From: CAYUMU01 sp964445985
GTDB lineage: Bacteria > Planctomycetota > Planctomycetia > Pirellulales > S012-138
Assembly (NCBI GenBank): GCA_964445985.1
Contig: CAYUMU010000092.1
Span: 1 to 27,278, forward strand
DNA length: 27,278 bases
Direction: 5' to 3'
The notes beneath the pieces are model-generated. The model was not told where the DNA came from. It made no database searches and saw only the letters and a list, made by a program, of their open reading frames with translations. The translations under genes were made by a program, and so were the position numbers. Each line of letters begins with the position of its first letter. Positions within the stretch are counted from its first letter, which is position 1. Below, in pieces: positions 1-7,678 of this stretch.

Positions 1-335
1 CTGTCCCTCGCCGTTTGAAGAAAACGGAATGACAGGAAGCCGCCTAAAGTGCAGGCCCAAAGGTGGACTCCATTTTGCCCTTCGGCCAGCCGCAATGCAA
101 CGCAGAAGAACCGCGGACGCAACTCCAGGAGACGCAATGTGCATTTCATGCCCGCAAGCTCGCGCGTGTTGGCCCAACAAGTGGCGAAGTCGATCGAGGC
201 CGCGCACTCTAAGAAATAGAACGCCTGCACAAACGGGCAATCGCTTTCAAACATAACAACGAAAGCCGCGAATTCAGGTTCGCGGCTTTCGTTTCGGAGG
301 AGTGGCTGTGAACGGGTGAAACGGCAGTTAAGGGT
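1..335. other. Intergenic stretch without a supported gene
   Basis: No convincing gene is visible here. A 75-codon plus-strand reading frame at 29-256 is Arg/Pro/Cys-rich with no recognisable motif and no Shine-Dalgarno sequence. Another open frame ends with TAG near 229 and lacks a good start. The first 18 bases could be the tail of an upstream plus-strand gene ending in TGA at 16-18, but six codons cannot support that. The clear element is the terminator hairpin at 258-293. Confidence 0.5.
258..293. terminator. Bidirectional intrinsic terminator
   Basis: A perfect 15-bp inverted repeat, AACGAAAGCCGCGAA at 258-272 and its complement at 279-293, encloses a six-base loop. A T-rich run follows on both strands: GTTTC on plus and TTGTTATGTTT on minus. 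It lies about 43 bases past the stop codon of the TonB-dependent receptor gene and would end that minus-strand transcript. It could also end an upstream plus-strand gene outside the window. Confidence 0.85.
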
Positions 336-2609
336 TTAGAATCGCCAGTTGATCATGGCCCGAGCGGTGAAGGGCGCGCCTGGGTAAATGTTGTACTCGT
401 TGATGGAACTAGCGGCGTAGTCGGTATTGAACAGGTTTTCCAAGTAGAGTTGCGAATCGATGCAGCCGCGGCGATAGAACAAGCCGCCGTCCCAACGCAG
501 GTAGTCTCGTAGATCGACCGAGCCGGCGAGGTTCGCCGTGCGATCCCCCATCGCCACCATGCCCAGGGCGACGCCGAAGGTTTGTTCGCTGTCTTGCAGC
601 AGGTTGTAGCGCGTCCACAAGCTGCCCGAGTGCAGCGGCACGTTTCGTTGCCGCTGGCCAAAGATCAGGGGGTTCACGGGGTCGGTCAGGCGGGTGTCGG
701 TGTAGGCGTAAGTGCCCACCACGCTCCACACGTCGGTGATTTGGCCTAGCATTTCAAATTCCACGCCTTGGGCGCGTTCGGAACCGACCTGAAAATACTG
801 CGGCCCCATGCCGGTGAATGTCGAGAAGGGCACGTTGTCGCGTTCGGCCCAGAAACCGGCGACATGAAAGAACAGGTCATCCAAGAGCTGGGTCTTCACG
901 CCCAACTCCACGCTTTGCCCCTTTTCCGACAGCACGTCGGCATTGGTGAACCCAAACCCGCCGCCGCCCGGCACGTTGAACGAGCGGCTGTAGTTGGAAT
1001 AGATCGACACAATATCGGGGATGGGCTGGAGAACCAGGCCGACGCGGGGCGTGGTGGCTTCAAAATTTTGTTCGGTGCGAACGGAGCCCAAGCCAAAATT
1101 GCGATCGTACGTCAGTTTGATATCGTCGAAACGCACGCCGCCCAGCACCTGCACATACTCGTTCAATTCAACGTAGTCTTGCAGGTAGTAACCGTGACGT
1201 ACCTGGCGGAAGACCGGGTAATCGGTGTTGAACGCCGTTGGACCGACGGGCGGATTGAGGTACTGCGGATTGGCCAGGTCGATGGGGGCCAATTGGAAGC
1301 CGCGGAAAGCCGCGTCGCTGTCGTAATACACGTGCTCGGTGCCGGCCACGATCTTGTGGTTCATGCCCAAGATTTCGGTGTTGCCGGCGATGTTGGCGAT
1401 CAGCGAGCTGGAGCTCTCTTGGTCTTCGTCGTCTTGCCGCAGGCGGGCGAACGAGTTGGGCGCGACGGGCGGAAACGGCCCGGCGACCGGGTAGGAAAGC
1501 GAGGCCGGAAATTCGTAGAACACCGTGTACAAACCGATCGAGGCCGTCCAGTCCTCGTCCAGTTTTTGCGTCCAGACCAACTGGGTGCGGTAATCTTCGG
1601 TGTAGATGAAATCGTTGGCCGGTTCGCCGGCGTAAATGTTGTAGCGGTAGGCGCGGGCGTCGCCATTCAGAGCCGGCAACCCCTGGTCGCCGCGGCGGCG
1701 ATTTTCGATGAACTCCGCTTCCCAGGTAATGTTGGTGTAGGCCGTGGGCGCCCAGGTTAAAGCCGGCGCGATCAGGTGACGTTCGGTAAAGCCAAAGTCG
1801 CGGTAGCTGTCGGTGTCTTCGTAGGCCACGTTCACGCGGGCAAAAATATTGTGCTCGTCCGACACCACGCCGTTCACGTCGGCCGTGTATCGCTGCAAAC
1901 CCCAACTGCCAAACTGGCCGCCCACCACGCCAAAGGAGTCGTCGAGGGGCTTCTTGGTAACGAAGTTCACCGTGCCCGAGGGGGCCGAGGAACCATACAC
2001 CACCGAGGCGGGGCCTTTGAGGATTTCTACCCGTTCAATGTTGGCGAAGTCGCGCGGCGTGTAGGTGGGGTCGAGAAAGCCGTTCTTGCGAAAGTCGCGG
2101 CTGCGAACTTCCAAACCGCGAATGAAAATCCGGTCTTGAAACAGGCCATCGCCCACGGGCGTTACGCCGGGCGAGTTGCGAATAATGTCGGTAAAATTCA
2201 GGGCTTGCTGATCCTGAATCAGGTCGCGAGTGATCACGTCCACGCTCAGCGGACTGGCGATGTTGTCGATGTTGATCAGGGTGCCCGTCGTGGAACTCTC
2301 GGCCAGGTAACCCCGCACGTTGGGGCTATCGAAGATCGACCCTTGCAGCACCGAAGCCAACGGCGCCGGCGTGGGATAAGGATTCGGATTGGGCGGGAAC
2401 GGGTTCTCGGCTGGCTGCGGCGCTGTTTGTTCTTGCTCCGCTTCCACAATCCGCTCGGGAACCTCGGGAACCTCGGGAACCATGGGAACCATGGGAGCAC
2501 TTGGCGGGGCTTGGGCGCGGCTGGCAGCCGGCAACAGAGCCAAGGCCGATGCTAGCAGCACCGGCACCCCCCAGCGTATTAGGGTCTGGTAAGTCAGAAA
2601 GCATCGCAT
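336..2609 (-). CDS. TonB-dependent siderophore-type outer-membrane receptor
   Basis: A 757-residue outer-membrane receptor, a usual length for the TonB-dependent family, which takes up ferric siderophores or other large ligands using energy passed on by TonB. A signal peptide ends near residue 32 (ASRAQA). A Pro/Glu-rich spacer follows, containing short VPM/VPE repeats. The plug domain (about 105-230) has the typical stretches IIRNSPGV, IFIRGLEVR, VEILKGPASVVYG and PSGTVNFVTKKP. The rest is beta-barrel and ends in the usual terminal aromatic residue (NWRF). The ATG at 2607-2609 is preceded by GGGAGG about ten bases upstream. A TonB family gene lies upstream on the same strand, which suggests joint function. 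The ligand cannot be read from sequence; iron-siderophore is the family default. No clear Fur box was seen. Confidence 0.93.
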   Translation of the reverse strand: MRCFLTYQTLIRWGVPVLLASALALLPAASRAQAPPSAPMVPMVPEVPEVPERIVEAEQEQTAPQPAENPFPPNPNPYPTPAPLASVLQGSIFDSPNVRGYLAESSTTGTLINIDNIASPLSVDVITRDLIQDQQALNFTDIIRNSPGVTPVGDGLFQDRIFIRGLEVRSRDFRKNGFLDPTYTPRDFANIERVEILKGPASVVYGSSAPSGTVNFVTKKPLDDSFGVVGGQFGSWGLQRYTADVNGVVSDEHNIFARVNVAYEDTDSYRDFGFTERHLIAPALTWAPTAYTNITWEAEFIENRRRGDQGLPALNGDARAYRYNIYAGEPANDFIYTEDYRTQLVWTQKLDEDWTASIGLYTVFYEFPASLSYPVAGPFPPVAPNSFARLRQDDEDQESSSSLIANIAGNTEILGMNHKIVAGTEHVYYDSDAAFRGFQLAPIDLANPQYLNPPVGPTAFNTDYPVFRQVRHGYYLQDYVELNEYVQVLGGVRFDDIKLTYDRNFGLGSVRTEQNFEATTPRVGLVLQPIPDIVSIYSNYSRSFNVPGGGGFGFTNADVLSEKGQSVELGVKTQLLDDLFFHVAGFWAERDNVPFSTFTGMGPQYFQVGSERAQGVEFEMLGQITDVWSVVGTYAYTDTRLTDPVNPLIFGQRQRNVPLHSGSLWTRYNLLQDSEQTFGVALGMVAMGDRTANLAGSVDLRDYLRWDGGLFYRRGCIDSQLYLENLFNTDYAASSINEYNIYPGAPFTARAMINWRF

Positions 2610-2917
2610 CGTTGATCCGCCTCCCTGCGGTTGCCAATGTTTGAAATCTGTCTGCCTAAGGTGGGGAATCAGGCCTTGGCAATGACGCTACCAGCGAGTC
2701 AATCCCCGAAATAGGAACAATGCGGATTCGCGGCATCCTGCTCACGATCCGGTACTTCCGTTATCGGCAATCGCTCGAACATTCGTATATTCGTTGGAAT
2801 GTTTTGCGTGCCAACCCAGGGCGGCGGTTGCCGTTTGTGCCGGTTGGGCAAAGCTGGGTGGCTACGATGGCGATCCTGCGGCCGAACATTCGGTTTCCGT
2901 AGGATCAACCCAGCAAA
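2610..2917. other. Intergenic region between tonB-like gene and receptor gene
   Basis: About 300 bases with no supported gene. The region should hold the receptor promoter on the minus strand. It contains an inverted repeat, AACATTC at 2778-2784 and GAATGTT at 2797-2803. A second copy of the core lies inside the palindrome CCGAACATTCGG at 2882-2893. These are candidate operator sites only. No match to a canonical Fur box was recognised. Confidence 0.35.
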
Positions 2918-3706
2918 TTAAGAACGGATGCGGAACCGGATCGGCATTTGGAACTCAAACGCCACCGCTTCTCCATTTCGCCTCGCCGGCAAAAACCGCC
3001 AGCTCAAGACTGCCGTGCGCGCGGCCTCGTCCAGCAACGCGTAACCGCTGCTTGCGGCGATCTCCACCCTGGCCACGGCTCCCTCGGCGGTGGTGCGCAC
3101 GCGCAGCATCACGCGGCCTTGGTGCCTGGCGGCCAGTGAAGCCGCCGGATATTGCGGGGCCGGGTTCAGCGGGGCCTCGCGAGGGAGTTCATCGACCTGG
3201 GCGCCATTGCTGGCGATGGCCATCGGCGCGGAGACGGTAATGAGGGCCTGAATCAATTCCTCGTTGGCCTCTTGCCTGGCAAGGGGCTGAGGGGGAACGC
3301 TTTTCGTGCGGGGCTGCTGTGTCAGACGAGCAGGAGACTGGGTGGCAGACGTTTCTTGATCGACCGGCGGCTGGTTGGGAAGGGGCGGCAACTGTCGCTG
3401 GACGGAGGCCGTGACCATGGCCGGCGGACGCCGCTGCAAGATATCGACGGCTGGCGCCACTTCAGGCTCCGGCGGCCGCTTTTCGGGCGGAGCCGGCTCG
3501 AAATCGATCTGCAACTCAGGCTCGCTCTTGCTCGCACTCGGTTGGGCCGACGCCAATTGCGCCACCAGTTGAATGGAACTGCGACCCTGCTGCGTGGCCA
3601 CTTGCACAAACCGAATCGAAGTGACCGCGAGCAGTGACAATAATAGCGCGATATGGAACGCAGCGCTGGTCCCAATCGAAATTGCGTTCTGTCGCGAAGG
3701 CATCAT
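2918..3706 (-). CDS. TonB family energy-transducing protein
   Basis: A protein of about 262 residues with TonB architecture. It has a short basic N-terminus and one hydrophobic inner-membrane anchor (SAAFHIALLLSLLAVTSIRF). A long Pro/Gln/Glu-rich periplasmic spacer follows. The C-terminal TonB domain has the typical elements PAPQYPAASLAARHQGRVMLRV, here split across strand and helix, then ALLDEAARTAVLSWRFLPAR and a terminal strand. It would couple the proton-motive force to outer-membrane receptors such as the one encoded just downstream. No exbB or exbD partner is in the window. The adjacent ATGs at 3704-3706 and 3701-3703 are the likely starts; the longer TTG-initiated reading (3766) adds a non-conserved Pro-rich leader. 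No strong Shine-Dalgarno sequence is visible, so the exact start is uncertain. Confidence 0.87.
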   Translation of the reverse strand: MMPSRQNAISIGTSAAFHIALLLSLLAVTSIRFVQVATQQGRSSIQLVAQLASAQPSASKSEPELQIDFEPAPPEKRPPEPEVAPAVDILQRRPPAMVTASVQRQLPPLPNQPPVDQETSATQSPARLTQQPRTKSVPPQPLARQEANEELIQALITVSAPMAIASNGAQVDELPREAPLNPAPQYPAASLAARHQGRVMLRVRTTAEGAVARVEIAASSGYALLDEAARTAVLSWRFLPARRNGEAVAFEFQMPIRFRIRS

Positions 3707-3909
3707 GGCGAACGAATGTTGAATCGGATGCTCAGGCCGCGGCGGCCCGCTGCCTCTTACAGTCAAACATTCTCATAAGCATGACAATGTCTGGCAAGTA
3801 AAAAGTTCGACTTTTCGCCCAGGGGGGAGAGCAGAGATCCGGACGAGCGCCGACGGAGACCAAGCGTCATGCCTTGGCAGTGCTCGAAGCCGCGCCCGAA
3901 TGCGAAGCA

Positions 3910-3949
3910 GCGGGTTCGATCAAGCACGATCGAACCCGCCGCGTTTTTT
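3910..3949 (+). terminator. Intrinsic-terminator-like hairpin
   Basis: A perfect 12-bp stem, GCGGGTTCGATC at 3910-3921 with its complement at 3928-3939, has a six-base loop. On plus it is followed by CGCG and six T residues (3944-3949). The plus orientation is odd because no plus-strand gene precedes it. On minus, where it follows the small secreted protein genes, no T-run follows the stem. It may still end that transcript or block antisense transcription. Confidence 0.55.
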
Positions 3950-3991
3950 GTCGCGCGCCCCGCGGCAATTCCTGCAAGTGCGCCCAGCCTG

Positions 3992-4507
3992 TTACCAGGG
4001 ACCGCGAATGTAGTACACGCCAAATTGGCGGGTGTCGCTGGGCCAGTAGGGCGTGGGCAGGTAACCCGGCCGCGGGGTGTAGCCCACGGTCGGCACGTAA
4101 GACGGCCCGTAGTACTGGGGATAAATCGGCGTCACGGTGGTGTTGCCCACTCCCCAGGCGTAGTTGGTTTGGTAATTGGCCTGGGGCGGCACAACCAGGG
4201 CCACCGGTCGTCCCCACATGGTGTGGTAGTAGCCAGAGTGCCATTCCCCGCCGTAAACCACGTCGCCATCGGCAACGGGGCCGCCTCCTTGGTAAGAACC
4301 GCCTTCGTAGGTGGTTCCGCCATGGACGGCGTAGCCGGAACCGCCGTTGGTGACCGTTTGCGGCGCCTGAGCGTGGCCGTGGTGCGAGAAGGCTCCCGGG
4401 GGGACCATCTCGGTTCCTCCGGCCGGATCCCGCGCCAGCGCGGGCGAAGCGCTCCAGCCGCAGGCCAGGCCCACCAGGGCGCTGAACAAGAATCGAGTGC
4501 GTTTCAT
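3992..4507 (-). CDS. Secreted Gly/Tyr/Pro-rich hypothetical protein
   Basis: A 171-residue protein of unknown function. It starts with a clear signal peptide (MKRTRFLFSALVGLACGWS, cleavage after ALA). The mature part is low in charge and rich in Gly, Tyr, Pro and Val. A more conserved-looking block, WGRPVALVVPPQANYQTNY followed by WGVGNT, resembles small exported proteins I recall from planctomycetes. The ATG at 4505-4507 has AAGGA about eight bases upstream; a longer frame to 4540 adds residues before the signal peptide and is unlikely. It begins 23 bases after the stop of the next minus-strand gene, which also encodes a Tyr/Pro-rich secreted protein, so the two are probably co-transcribed. 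A cell-surface or envelope role is inferred from composition only. Confidence 0.75.
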   Translation of the reverse strand: MKRTRFLFSALVGLACGWSASPALARDPAGGTEMVPPGAFSHHGHAQAPQTVTNGGSGYAVHGGTTYEGGSYQGGGPVADGDVVYGGEWHSGYYHTMWGRPVALVVPPQANYQTNYAWGVGNTTVTPIYPQYYGPSYVPTVGYTPRPGYLPTPYWPSDTRQFGVYYIRGPW

Positions 4508-4530
4508 GATTAAAGTCCTTGTGGTGTGGA

Positions 4531-4866
4531 TCAATACCACTGGATCGTGGTGACGGTGCTGCCGCCGTCACCGTGATCGCGGTAGTAGCGGCGACTGTGG
4601 TTGCGCCAGAGGAACTCGTGGGGCGCGAGCGGGCCGTAGCTAATCCAGGTATAGCCCACGAACTCCGGCACCGGCCGAGGACTCATATAAAGCCGCGGCG
4701 GATAGGGCGCGGCGCCCTGGGGCGGGTAGTAGTAGTTGTAGGTTAGGGGGGGAATGGACTGGGGAACAACTCCCATGCCTTCCACCATTTCTTGGGCCGA
4801 GGCGGTAGCGCCGCCCGCGGCCAGCGCCACGCCGGCGACCAGCGGGCAGATCAATTTGCGGATCAT
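4531..4866 (-). CDS. Secreted Tyr/Pro-rich small hypothetical protein
   Basis: A 111-residue protein with a short signal peptide (MIRKLICPLVAGVALAAGGA, cleavage near ASA-QE). The mature region is rich in Tyr and Pro, with YNYYYPP, a block around LYMSPRPVPEFVGYTW, and a C-terminal Arg/Tyr/His part ending TTIQWY. No catalytic motif is seen. The chosen ATG (4864-4866) has AGGAG eleven bases upstream. The longer frame back to 5151 adds 95 residues of non-conserved composition before an obvious signal peptide and is rejected. Together with the following gene it forms a two-gene unit of small exported proteins. Function unknown. Confidence 0.72.
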   Translation of the reverse strand: MIRKLICPLVAGVALAAGGATASAQEMVEGMGVVPQSIPPLTYNYYYPPQGAAPYPPRLYMSPRPVPEFVGYTWISYGPLAPHEFLWRNHSRRYYRDHGDGGSTVTTIQWY

Positions 4867-5587
4867 AGTGGGCCATGCTCCTGGGTTGTTAGGGTTGTCT
4901 GTATGCCGGGTCTGAGCAATCGCATCGGGCGCGGGACATGGCTTGCCCGCGAAATTGCGGCCAACATTGCCCCCCAAAGCTGGGAGAGAGGAATCTTCCA
5001 CCAAGGCGTGGGCGACGCGATCGAACTTGACCAGGGACCGATAGAACGCCGTTGACCCAGTGGAATTCCTCCACCAACCCCTGGGGGCTAGCCGGAGGCC
5101 GCTCGCCGGTTGTTCGTCGCGGGTGTTTCGTCTCGGAAACACTAACGACAATCGGCGTGCTACCGAATGTTTCGGCTGCGCCAGCGAAAGGGGGTTAGTC
5201 TTTGTGGACCGGCGTCGCGCACTCGTGGAAAGGAGCGCCCCTACAAAGCGAACATGGCTGGGATTGCGGCTGAAAAACCGTTAGAATCGATACCGGTGGA
5301 AGCCTGCCGAGACCCACGCGGCGCGCCACCATGGGAACCGTTGCGTACTGGTTTTGAGAGCCATTTTGTCGCTTCGTACCCGCGGCGAATCGGCTGGCGC
5401 CCTCAGACGTTCTTTGCCGGTTGGCTTTCGCCCGCTTCTCTGCCACAATTGCCGCGGCAGTGGGGGGCAAACCGCACGCGGTGAGGGTGGTAAACTTGGT
5501 ACGAATTGTGTCGATGGAACCGACTCCCCCTGTTCGCGCTACCCCACCAACCTTGGATCCCCGCATTTTCTTGAGGAGTGTATCGTC
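4867..5587. other. Divergent intergenic region
   Basis: About 720 bases between the minus-strand secreted-protein unit and the plus-strand topoisomerase gene. It must hold both promoters. No convincing gene is seen; short frames here lack signals. A small hairpin, GTGTTTC at 5123-5129 with GAAACAC at 5136-5142, has no T-run. The open frame upstream of the topoisomerase start (5354-5587) reads as Arg/Cys/Gly-rich sequence unlike a conserved domain and is treated as untranslated leader. Confidence 0.4.
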
Positions 5588-5590
5588 TTG
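5573..5590 (+). promoter_or_regulatory. Ribosome binding site that favours a TTG start
   Basis: GAGGAG at 5573-5578 is followed nine bases later by TTG at 5588-5590, in frame with the topoisomerase VI B gene. The first in-frame ATG closer to the conserved domain (5681) has no comparable site upstream. The far-upstream ATG at 5354 adds 78 residues with no family resemblance. This decides the start in favour of TTG, without proof. Confidence 0.5.
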
Positions 5591-7678
5591 GCAGGTTCTT
5601 CCGACGCTCGAACCGCCTCGCGGCAAGAAGCCATCGATCCCGCAAGCAATGGCCACAAATCCGCGAGCAATGGGGCCAGTATGAATAGCGACGCTGGCGA
5701 AAACGGCAAGTCGCAGCCACGCCGCCGACGTTCCACGGCCGAAACCATGGCGGCCAGCCAACGCGATATTTCGGTCAGCGAGTTCTTTGCCAAGAACCGC
5801 CACCTGCTCGGGTTCGACAATCCCCGCAAGGCGTTGCTTACCACCGTTAAAGAAGCGGTCGATAACGCGCTCGATGCCTGCGAAGAGGCGGGCATTCTGC
5901 CCGAGGTTTGGGTCCATATCGAAGCCACCGCCCCCAATCGTTACAAGGTTGGCATCCAAGACAATGGGCCGGGCATTGTCAAAAAACAAATCCCGCTGAT
6001 CTTTGGCAAGTTGCTGTATGGCTCCAAGTTTCATCGCCTGCGCATGAGCCGCGGCCAGCAAGGTATTGGCATCAGCGCCGCCGGCATGTACGGCGTGCTC
6101 ACCACTGGCAAGCCCGTCAAAATTGCCTCGAAGACCTCGCCCCGCAAGCCGGTGCATTACTTCGAAATCCAAATCGATACCAAGAAGAACAAGCCCGAGA
6201 TTCTGAACGGCCGCGGAGAGGGCGTGGATATCGAGCCGGGCGAAAAGGGCCAGCAGCAGCTCGAAAAACTCGGCATCGAGTGGAAAGACAGCGTGGCCCA
6301 CGGCACGCGGGTGACCATCGAGCTCGAAGCCCGCTATCAACGGGGTCGCGGGAGCGTGGACGAGTATCTGGAACAGACGGCCATCGCCAATCCCCACGTC
6401 CAACTGCATTTCCAAGATCCTGAAAACAACGTTCGCGACTATCTCCGCAGCACCGATGTGCTGCCGCCCGAGCCCAAGGAAATCAAGCCGCACCCCTACG
6501 GCGTGGAGTTGGGCATGCTCGCCACCATGCTCAAAGACGCCAAGGCGCCCACGCTTTCGCAGTTTCTCTCCACCAGTTTCACGCGTGTCAGCCCGATCAT
6601 CGCCAAACGCATTTGCGATACCGCCAAGCTGAGCAGTCGCGCGCGGCCGGCCCGGATTGGGCGGCACGAGGTCGATAGTCTTTACAAGGCAATCCAAGAA
6701 ACCCGTATTTCGGCCCCTTCGACCGATTGCCTGGCGCCGGTGGGCGAACCGCTGTTGCTGGAAGGCATTCGCCACGTGGTGCCTGGCGAGTTCTACGCGG
6801 CGCATACGCGGCCCCCTTCGGTCTATCGCGGCAATCCCTTCCAGATTGAAGTGGCGCTGGCCTACGGCGGCGCATCCACGTCCACGCGCGTGAGCCTGGA
6901 ACAACTAAGAGAACTGCTCTCGGAAAGCGACGCCCGCAGTCTCAAACAATTTGTGATGGCCACGTTTGCCGGCGTGGGGGCCGAAGGGGCCGACCGGATT
7001 GTGAAGAGCTCGAAACTTGGCTCGCGCAAGGTGCCGCACAAGCTCCGTTCGAAAGAAATCGAGATTCTGCATCAGGCCCTGCAGAACGTGAACCTGGACG
7101 AAGGAAGTTCCATGAACGTGATGCGGTTCGCCAACCGCGTGCCGTTGCAGTTCCAGCAGGGGGCCTGCGTGATCACGCAGACCGTGCAAGGCACCAACTG
7201 GCGCAGCTATGGTTTGAGCCAGTCGCGAAACTCCATGCCCTCGGGGCCGGTGTCGATCATGGTTCACATGGCCAGCGTGTGGGTGCCGTTCACCAGCGAA
7301 AGCAAAGAGGCCGTGGCGGGCTACCCCGAAATCCAAAAGGAAATCCGCCTGGCCCTGCAAGCCGTGGGCCGCAAGCTCGGCATGTACCTCCGCCGCCGCG
7401 CCCATGTGAAACAGGAAGGCGAACGGCGCAACCTATTTTTGCGGTATCTGAAAGAGGTCGCCACGGCCGTGAGCAAGCTCAACAATGTCGATCGCGACAC
7501 CCTGTACGATCAGTTGATGACCGTCGCCCACAAGAAAACGGCCGCCGCCGATATTCAGCTCGATGAACATGGCAAAGCGATTCAGCAACCGCTAGAAGAC
7601 GTGGATTACGGCGGCAGCGTGATCATTGTAGATCCTCAAGGCCAGAGGGTCGTGCCCGGCGCGGCCGACGCCTCTTAG
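5588..7678 (+). CDS. top6B: DNA topoisomerase VI subunit B
   Basis: The ATPase subunit of type IIB DNA topoisomerase, about 696 residues. The GHKL (Bergerat) ATPase domain shows EAVDNALDA near residue 89, DNGPGI near 125 and GQQGIG near 156. An H2TH unit follows (about 321-385), then the motifs PTDCLAPVGEPLL and RPPSVYRGNPFQIEVALAYGG. The transducer domain has FANRVPLQFQQGACVIT, VHMASVWVPFTSESKEA and PEIQKEIRLALQAVGRKL. Archaeal subunits are nearer 530 residues. The extra length comes partly from a second H2TH-like unit (about 451-515) inside the transducer and partly from a longer C-terminus. The A subunit, which carries the cleaving tyrosine and is often encoded next door, is not in this window. 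A Ser/Asn/Arg-rich N-terminal tail before residue 55 is probably disordered. Confidence 0.93.
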   Translation: MAGSSDARTASRQEAIDPASNGHKSASNGASMNSDAGENGKSQPRRRRSTAETMAASQRDISVSEFFAKNRHLLGFDNPRKALLTTVKEAVDNALDACEEAGILPEVWVHIEATAPNRYKVGIQDNGPGIVKKQIPLIFGKLLYGSKFHRLRMSRGQQGIGISAAGMYGVLTTGKPVKIASKTSPRKPVHYFEIQIDTKKNKPEILNGRGEGVDIEPGEKGQQQLEKLGIEWKDSVAHGTRVTIELEARYQRGRGSVDEYLEQTAIANPHVQLHFQDPENNVRDYLRSTDVLPPEPKEIKPHPYGVELGMLATMLKDAKAPTLSQFLSTSFTRVSPIIAKRICDTAKLSSRARPARIGRHEVDSLYKAIQETRISAPSTDCLAPVGEPLLLEGIRHVVPGEFYAAHTRPPSVYRGNPFQIEVALAYGGASTSTRVSLEQLRELLSESDARSLKQFVMATFAGVGAEGADRIVKSSKLGSRKVPHKLRSKEIEILHQALQNVNLDEGSSMNVMRFANRVPLQFQQGACVITQTVQGTNWRSYGLSQSRNSMPSGPVSIMVHMASVWVPFTSESKEAVAGYPEIQKEIRLALQAVGRKLGMYLRRRAHVKQEGERRNLFLRYLKEVATAVSKLNNVDRDTLYDQLMTVAHKKTAAADIQLDEHGKAIQQPLEDVDYGGSVIIVDPQGQRVVPGAADAS

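Noticed and set aside
768..1760. 330-codon plus-strand open frame
   Set aside because: It is antisense to the barrel region of the TonB-dependent receptor and has no domain features.
2610..2917. Canonical Fur box upstream of the receptor gene
   Set aside because: No stretch resembled GATAATGATAATCATTATC closely enough.
5354..5587. N-terminal extension of the topoisomerase VI B frame from an ATG at 5354
   Set aside because: The added residues are Arg/Cys/Gly-rich and unlike the family; GAGGAG before the TTG at 5588 gives a better start.
5195..6904. 569-codon minus-strand open frame
   Set aside because: It lies antisense to the topoisomerase VI B gene, has no recognisable motif, and is explained by GC-rich codon bias on the opposite strand.
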